A stretch of DNA of 18,011 nt from the NCBI GenBank assembly GCA_001421095.1, contig LIIK01000039.1:8792-26802 (forward strand). Direction: 5' to 3'. Every line of letters starts with the position of its first letter. Position 1 is the first letter of the stretch. The notes beneath the pieces are model-generated. The model had not been told where the DNA came from. It saw only the letters and a list, made by a program, of their open reading frames with translations, and searched no databases. Source of the DNA: Candidatus [Bacteroides] periocalifornicus (GTDB lineage: Bacteria; Bacteroidota; Bacteroidia; Bacteroidales; CAJPTX01). Shown in pieces: positions 14,918-18,011 of this stretch. Made by a program: the position numbers and the translations under genes.

Positions 14918-17197
14918 CTAGAAAAGATCCAGCGAGATATTCTGTATGAACGCCGTGTAGCTCATCACCCGCCCCACTTTAGCCTCGCTCAGCAGCATGA
15001 GTACCGAGAGTTCCTCCCCCTTAGACGTGGTAATCTGAACCTCACGCCGTTCGCCTACTATTTTCTTTCCCTGAGGATCCAAATAGCCCTTCAGGAAATC
15101 GCTATTCTCCGCGCTACTCGGAGGGAAGAGCAGCCGAATATTCTGCCCAAGGACCTCGCTGCGATCCACTCCGAACAGCTCTTCCGCCGCACGGTTGAAG
15201 AATTCCACCACCCCCTCCTGATCCGTTGTGATTATGGCATCCAGAAAACCCTCCAGCGTCTTCTCGTTACGTACCTGGATCTTCTCTATCTCCCGAAACT
15301 GATTCTTGACTTCTTCCCGCGCCTGACGAAGCTTCTTGCTGAGCTCTACCTCGTTCTGCCGCAATTTTTCCTCCTGCTCACGTAGCTGTTCTGTCTGCCG
15401 CTGGGTGGCGATCTCCATGAGTTTCTCGCGCGTTATATCGTTGGCTATCAATATAATCTTTGCGATATCGCCATACATATCATTCACCGTGGTAAGCGAT
15501 ACGCGAAGCCAGCACTCTGCCCCCCGCGCATTTACAGCCCGCAGCGTCCCCTCAAAGTTCTCCCCTTTGCCTACCGCTGCCAGAATCCGCTCAAAATTAG
15601 ACTGCTCGCTTTGGGATAAAATCGTGTACACTGGCTTGCGCAGCACCGCATCGCGCCCGTAGCCGAGCGTCTCCACAAATTTATCATTCACCGCGATAAT
15701 ATCGCCCAGCGGGGTCATTTCCACCTTAAGACTCACGCGATTCAGCGCATCTATCTGCCCCTGCCAGTCGAGATTCTGCTTCTTGTCGTGCGTAGTATCT
15801 ATCGCGAGGAAGAGAATTCTATCCACCTCTCCCCTGTGATCCTTTATACACGTGTAGGTAGCTATTGTCCAGAGATCTTTCCCATTGCGCGTCACATGCT
15901 TCATATCGCCCTCAAAGGCCCTTCCCCCAGTGGCGAGCCCCTCCCAGATCTGGTCGAACCAAGAGCGATCTTTGAAGTTGATAAAAAGCGATATCGGCTT
16001 CCCCTGCACCTCTTCAAAGCTATTGTACTCTAGCTTCTGGAGAAATTTGGTGTTGGCATAGATAAGCGTACCATCCACCTTATACTCAGCCCGAATCAGC
16101 GTCTCATTCACCGAGTTTGTGAAACTTACGAACGACTCTGACTGCCGCGCCGCCTCTTCCTGGGTTGCCTGCAGCTCCTCCATATTCTGGCGCATCTGCT
16201 CCTCCTGCTCGCTGAGTATCTGCGCCTGTTTCTGCGATTCGGCCAGTAGCTGTGCCGTCCGGATGCTTATACGCTTGCTCGCAAGGGTTGAGGCTATTGA
16301 GGATGCCACCCGTTCGCAAAACTCCACGGTATGCGGTTCAAATCGGGCAAACGATGCCAGCTCTAGCACACCGTAGCGAGCCTCATCCTGCAGCAGGGGC
16401 ACCAAGAGAAGATTTTTCGCCGTCGCCTCGCCAAGCCCGCTCGTTATGGTAAGGTAGCCCTCAGGAATGCTATCGAATTGCGAGGTTACCCCCTCCTGTA
16501 TACACGCCCCCACCAAGCCATCGCCCCACTCCAAGCGCTGCTGCGCGAATTTCTTACGATCATACGCATAGCAGGCCAGCAGTCGCAGATGCCTATCGCC
16601 TACATCCTCGCCCTCCACTATGTAGAAACCGCACTGGTTAGCCCCTATGTACTTCACCAGGTGGCTCGTGAGCTTATTGCCGAGTTCCTCAAGCTTATCT
16701 ACATCCTCTCGCAAGATCTCGCCGAACTCCGCTAACCCCTCAGCCATCCAGCTCCGCTGCCTGTCCTCCTGCCGACGCTGCGCCTCCTCGGCACGTTGCG
16801 CCTGTATATCGTCACGCAGGTGGAGGAGCGTCTGCCCAAGCGTATCGTCTGCCGCAGGGGTGTAGTCAGTTTGCTCGCCTCCCTCTAGGGTACGGACAAA
16901 GCCCAGCAGCTCGTTGTATCTCGCCTTTGCTACCTTGGCTGTCTGCTCCATCACCAGCCGTTGCCGTGAGTACATCCGACCAACAAGAAAGGCGAATACA
17001 GCGCAGACAATCGGACCCAGATCCACCAGATACATGCTAGGATACTGGCGGTGAAGCTGGCTGACAAATGACCAAGAAAGCGATCCTTCACCTGCAAGAA
17101 GCTGTAGTAGAACGGTTACCACCACTAGCCCAAGCCCGATGAAGAAGCCCAGAAATGTGTACTGAGCCACGTAAGCCGCATCGTATTTCCGCGCCAT
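14918..17197 (-). CDS. Membrane GAF/PAS/PAS/PAS sensor without output domain
   Basis: The 759-residue protein has two N-terminal membrane helices (about 13-34 and 56-75) with only a short loop between them, then a coiled-coil region. A GAF domain follows (about 165-310, with GFYIVEGED, LLACYAYDRKKF, GVLELASF), a long coiled coil (310-355), PAS1 (363-472), PAS2 (485-591), a second coiled coil (595-645) and PAS3 (645-755, with IITTDQEGVVEFFNRAAEELFG). The stop follows PAS3 directly. There is no histidine kinase, GGDEF/EAL, phosphatase or methyl-acceptor domain, and no response regulator or kinase gene is adjacent. The ligand is unknown. It probably acts by protein-protein interaction with an output protein encoded elsewhere. 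The coding sense is clean to the stop, with no sign of truncation by frameshift nearby. Confidence 0.85.
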   Translation of the reverse strand: MARKYDAAYVAQYTFLGFFIGLGLVVVTVLLQLLAGEGSLSWSFVSQLHRQYPSMYLVDLGPIVCAVFAFLVGRMYSRQRLVMEQTAKVAKARYNELLGFVRTLEGGEQTDYTPAADDTLGQTLLHLRDDIQAQRAEEAQRRQEDRQRSWMAEGLAEFGEILREDVDKLEELGNKLTSHLVKYIGANQCGFYIVEGEDVGDRHLRLLACYAYDRKKFAQQRLEWGDGLVGACIQEGVTSQFDSIPEGYLTITSGLGEATAKNLLLVPLLQDEARYGVLELASFARFEPHTVEFCERVASSIASTLASKRISIRTAQLLAESQKQAQILSEQEEQMRQNMEELQATQEEAARQSESFVSFTNSVNETLIRAEYKVDGTLIYANTKFLQKLEYNSFEEVQGKPISLFINFKDRSWFDQIWEGLATGGRAFEGDMKHVTRNGKDLWTIATYTCIKDHRGEVDRILFLAIDTTHDKKQNLDWQGQIDALNRVSLKVEMTPLGDIIAVNDKFVETLGYGRDAVLRKPVYTILSQSEQSNFERILAAVGKGENFEGTLRAVNARGAECWLRVSLTTVNDMYGDIAKIILIANDITREKLMEIATQRQTEQLREQEEKLRQNEVELSKKLRQAREEVKNQFREIEKIQVRNEKTLEGFLDAIITTDQEGVVEFFNRAAEELFGVDRSEVLGQNIRLLFPPSSAENSDFLKGYLDPQGKKIVGERREVQITTSKGEELSVLMLLSEAKVGRVMSYTAFIQNISLDLF

Positions 17198-17216
17198 CCT
17201 GCCTCAAAATTTGCCC

Positions 17217-17224
17217 TAAAAGTA
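17217..17224 (-). promoter_or_regulatory. Possible minus-7 element of the PAS-sensor gene
   Basis: TACTTTTA on the - strand is one mismatch from TAnnTTTG and lies 20 bases before the ATG at 17197. The adjacent TATTTTG (17231-17225) is an alternative. No minus-33 partner is visible. Confidence 0.3.
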
Positions 17225-17310
17225 CAAAATATTTCCGTCTCTCGCCGACTTCTATTCCCCCGCAAGACTCTCTTCACATCTCCATATGCTGAAACTACAG
17301 GGCTTTCCTA

Positions 17311-17416
17311 CCTCTTAGGCCCACACATATGGGTTCAATCTTTTATAGGGCATCTTTCCCCATTTTACGGGTAAATCGGTCTCAATCGCGCAATTCCATT
17401 TCTCGAAGAACGTAGC
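17311..17416 (-). repeat. Interspersed intergenic repeat, copy R3 (inverted)
   Basis: Read on the - strand it runs GCTACGTTCTTCGAG, GGAATTGCGCGATTGAG, AAAATGGGGAAAG, GATTGAACCCATA, ending GCCTAAGAGG. This aligns with copy R2. Its 5' part (CGAGAAATGGAA) is closer to copy R1. It lies about 90 bases upstream of the likely PAS-gene promoter, in the same orientation as that gene, as R1 does relative to feo. Confidence 0.65.
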
Positions 17417-17475
17417 GACGCGGCGCGCAATACGAGTTGAAAAACAGCGTTAAGCAATCATAAACCGTCCAACTT

Positions 17476-17755
17476 TAGGGGCGCAGTCCACTGTAAGGGG
17501 TGGCCGAGAGTTGCCCGCCCGCCTGCGCATGCCCACCTAGCCCATGCCGAATCGGTTATAAACAATGTGGGTTTCCATGGATGGCACGGTATGCACATGG
17601 AGGCGGCGACAATGGCGACATTGGGATCGCAATGCGACACGCAATACCCTCCCCGCAAACGCCGACTGTAGGGGCGCAGTCCATCTTCGCAACGCGAAGA
17701 TTCCCCCGCCCACCCCGCCGCCTGGTGCGCCCACCCTATCCCCATGCCCCGCATG
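17476..17755. repeat. GC-rich repeat tract with a duplicated 15-mer
   Basis: TAGGGGCGCAGTCCA occurs at 17476-17490 and again, identical, at 17669-17683. Each copy is followed by a pyrimidine-rich GC tract with shared pieces (CCCGCCC, GCCCACC, CCCATGCC). The second copy contains a perfect 8-bp hairpin, ATCTTCGC-AAC-GCGAAGAT (17683-17701). Base composition is much more GC-rich than the genes to the left. Open frames here show no protein-like features, so I read it as a noncoding repeat. The left part of this gap (17225-17310 and 17417-17475) shows nothing further. Confidence 0.55.
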
Positions 17756-17823
17756 CCCGCCCTAACGGTACATCTCAGCCATCGTGACGCGGCGCGCCAC
17801 ATCGCTGCCAACGCCGCCCCCTC

Positions 17824-18011
17824 TCACTCCCGTCGTCGCCCCGAGTACACGTCGGCCACCCGTACCCGCCGGGGGTTGGCGCTCCGTACCGAGGTCACCA
17901 CCCACTTCCCCTGGGGCATGTCGGCCAGCCGTCCGTGGGGCATGGCCTGCCCCGCCGCGCCCTCCGTCGCGCAGTGCGCCGAGTCGTAGCGGCACCGCCC
18001 CTGGCCATCCT
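17824..18011 (-). CDS. Possible 3' end of a GC-rich gene entering from the right edge
   Basis: A - strand frame is open from the window edge to a TGA at 17824, giving 61 residues that include PHGRLADMPQGKWVVTS and RRVRVADVYSG. G or C fills nearly every third codon position. That fits coding sequence, but the opposite-strand frame shares those third positions, so composition alone does not settle the strand. I favour - because the residue mix looks protein-like and the strong third-position bias weakens below the stop. I do not recognise a family. Codon use is unlike the other genes here, which suggests acquired DNA or simply a GC-rich repeat. Confidence 0.35.
   Translation of the reverse strand, partial: DGQGRCRYDSAHCATEGAAGQAMPHGRLADMPQGKWVVTSVRSANPRRVRVADVYSGRRRE

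Noticed and set aside
14813..15385. 190-residue + strand open frame opposite the end of the PAS-sensor gene
   Set aside because: It is the antisense of a well-supported coding region and shows no domain or start signal of its own.
17476..17755. CRISPR array
   Set aside because: There are only two copies of a 15-mer about 180 bases apart, with no regular spacing and no cas gene.
17500..17989. Overlapping GC-rich open frames on both strands in the right-hand tract
   Set aside because: High GC makes stops rare, so long frames arise by chance. Only the - strand frame ending at 17824 had a residue mix worth recording, and that at low confidence.

Overview
The window looks like chromosomal DNA of a Bacteroidetes bacterium, probably a Bacteroidales member. 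The evidence is several TAnnTTTG-type minus-7 promoter elements, a DUF4296-type lipoprotein, a TSP3-linked outer-membrane beta-barrel, a SPOR protein, an uridine-kinase-like protein with a threonyl-tRNA-synthetase-like N-terminus, and a FeoB of the 'GFGCN' class preceded by a DtxR/FeoA-like protein. Most genes look close to 50% GC by eye. The last ~500 bases are clearly more GC-rich. I see no tRNA, rRNA, CRISPR array, transposase or phage gene.

Layout. The left third is on the + strand. A three-gene operon (177-4007) encodes a membrane-anchored DtxR-like/FeoA/FeoA fusion, a FeoB GTPase transporter and a small DUF4296 lipoprotein, and ends in a strong intrinsic terminator at 4140-4175. An amidohydrolase of the aminodeoxyfutalosine/SAH-deaminase type (4482-5687) follows, with its own putative promoter. 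A 676-base convergent intergenic region (5688-6363) holds two hairpin terminators reading on the - strand, a pair of short direct repeats and one copy of an interspersed repeat.

The rest is on the - strand. Read in transcription order (right to left) it holds a two-TM GAF/PAS/PAS/PAS sensor without an output domain (17197-14918), dnaX (14545-12834), a YihY/BrkB membrane protein with a close-coupled nucleoside kinase (12629-9471), and an envelope pair: an exported SPOR protein and a beta-barrel protein with TSP3 repeats and a C-terminal EF-hand (9314-6364).

The most notable feature is dnaX. The zero frame ends 373 residues in, just after a run of ten A. A complete tau C-terminal region lies in the -1 frame, with an SD-like AGAGGAG seven bases upstream of the A-run. 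This looks like programmed frameshifting or polymerase slippage, but with the usual logic reversed: the short gamma-like form is the zero-frame product and tau needs the shift. A homopolymer miscount is the main alternative.

Three diverged copies of a ~105-base intergenic repeat lie at 1-100, 5978-6088 and 17311-17416 (the last inverted). At the right edge a GC-rich tract carries a second, unrelated repeat and what may be the 3' end of a GC-rich gene entering from outside the window. I could not identify a wholly new multi-gene system. The best candidates for something undescribed are the reversed dnaX recoding, the membrane-tethered DtxR-FeoA2 protein, and the SPOR/EF-hand barrel pair.
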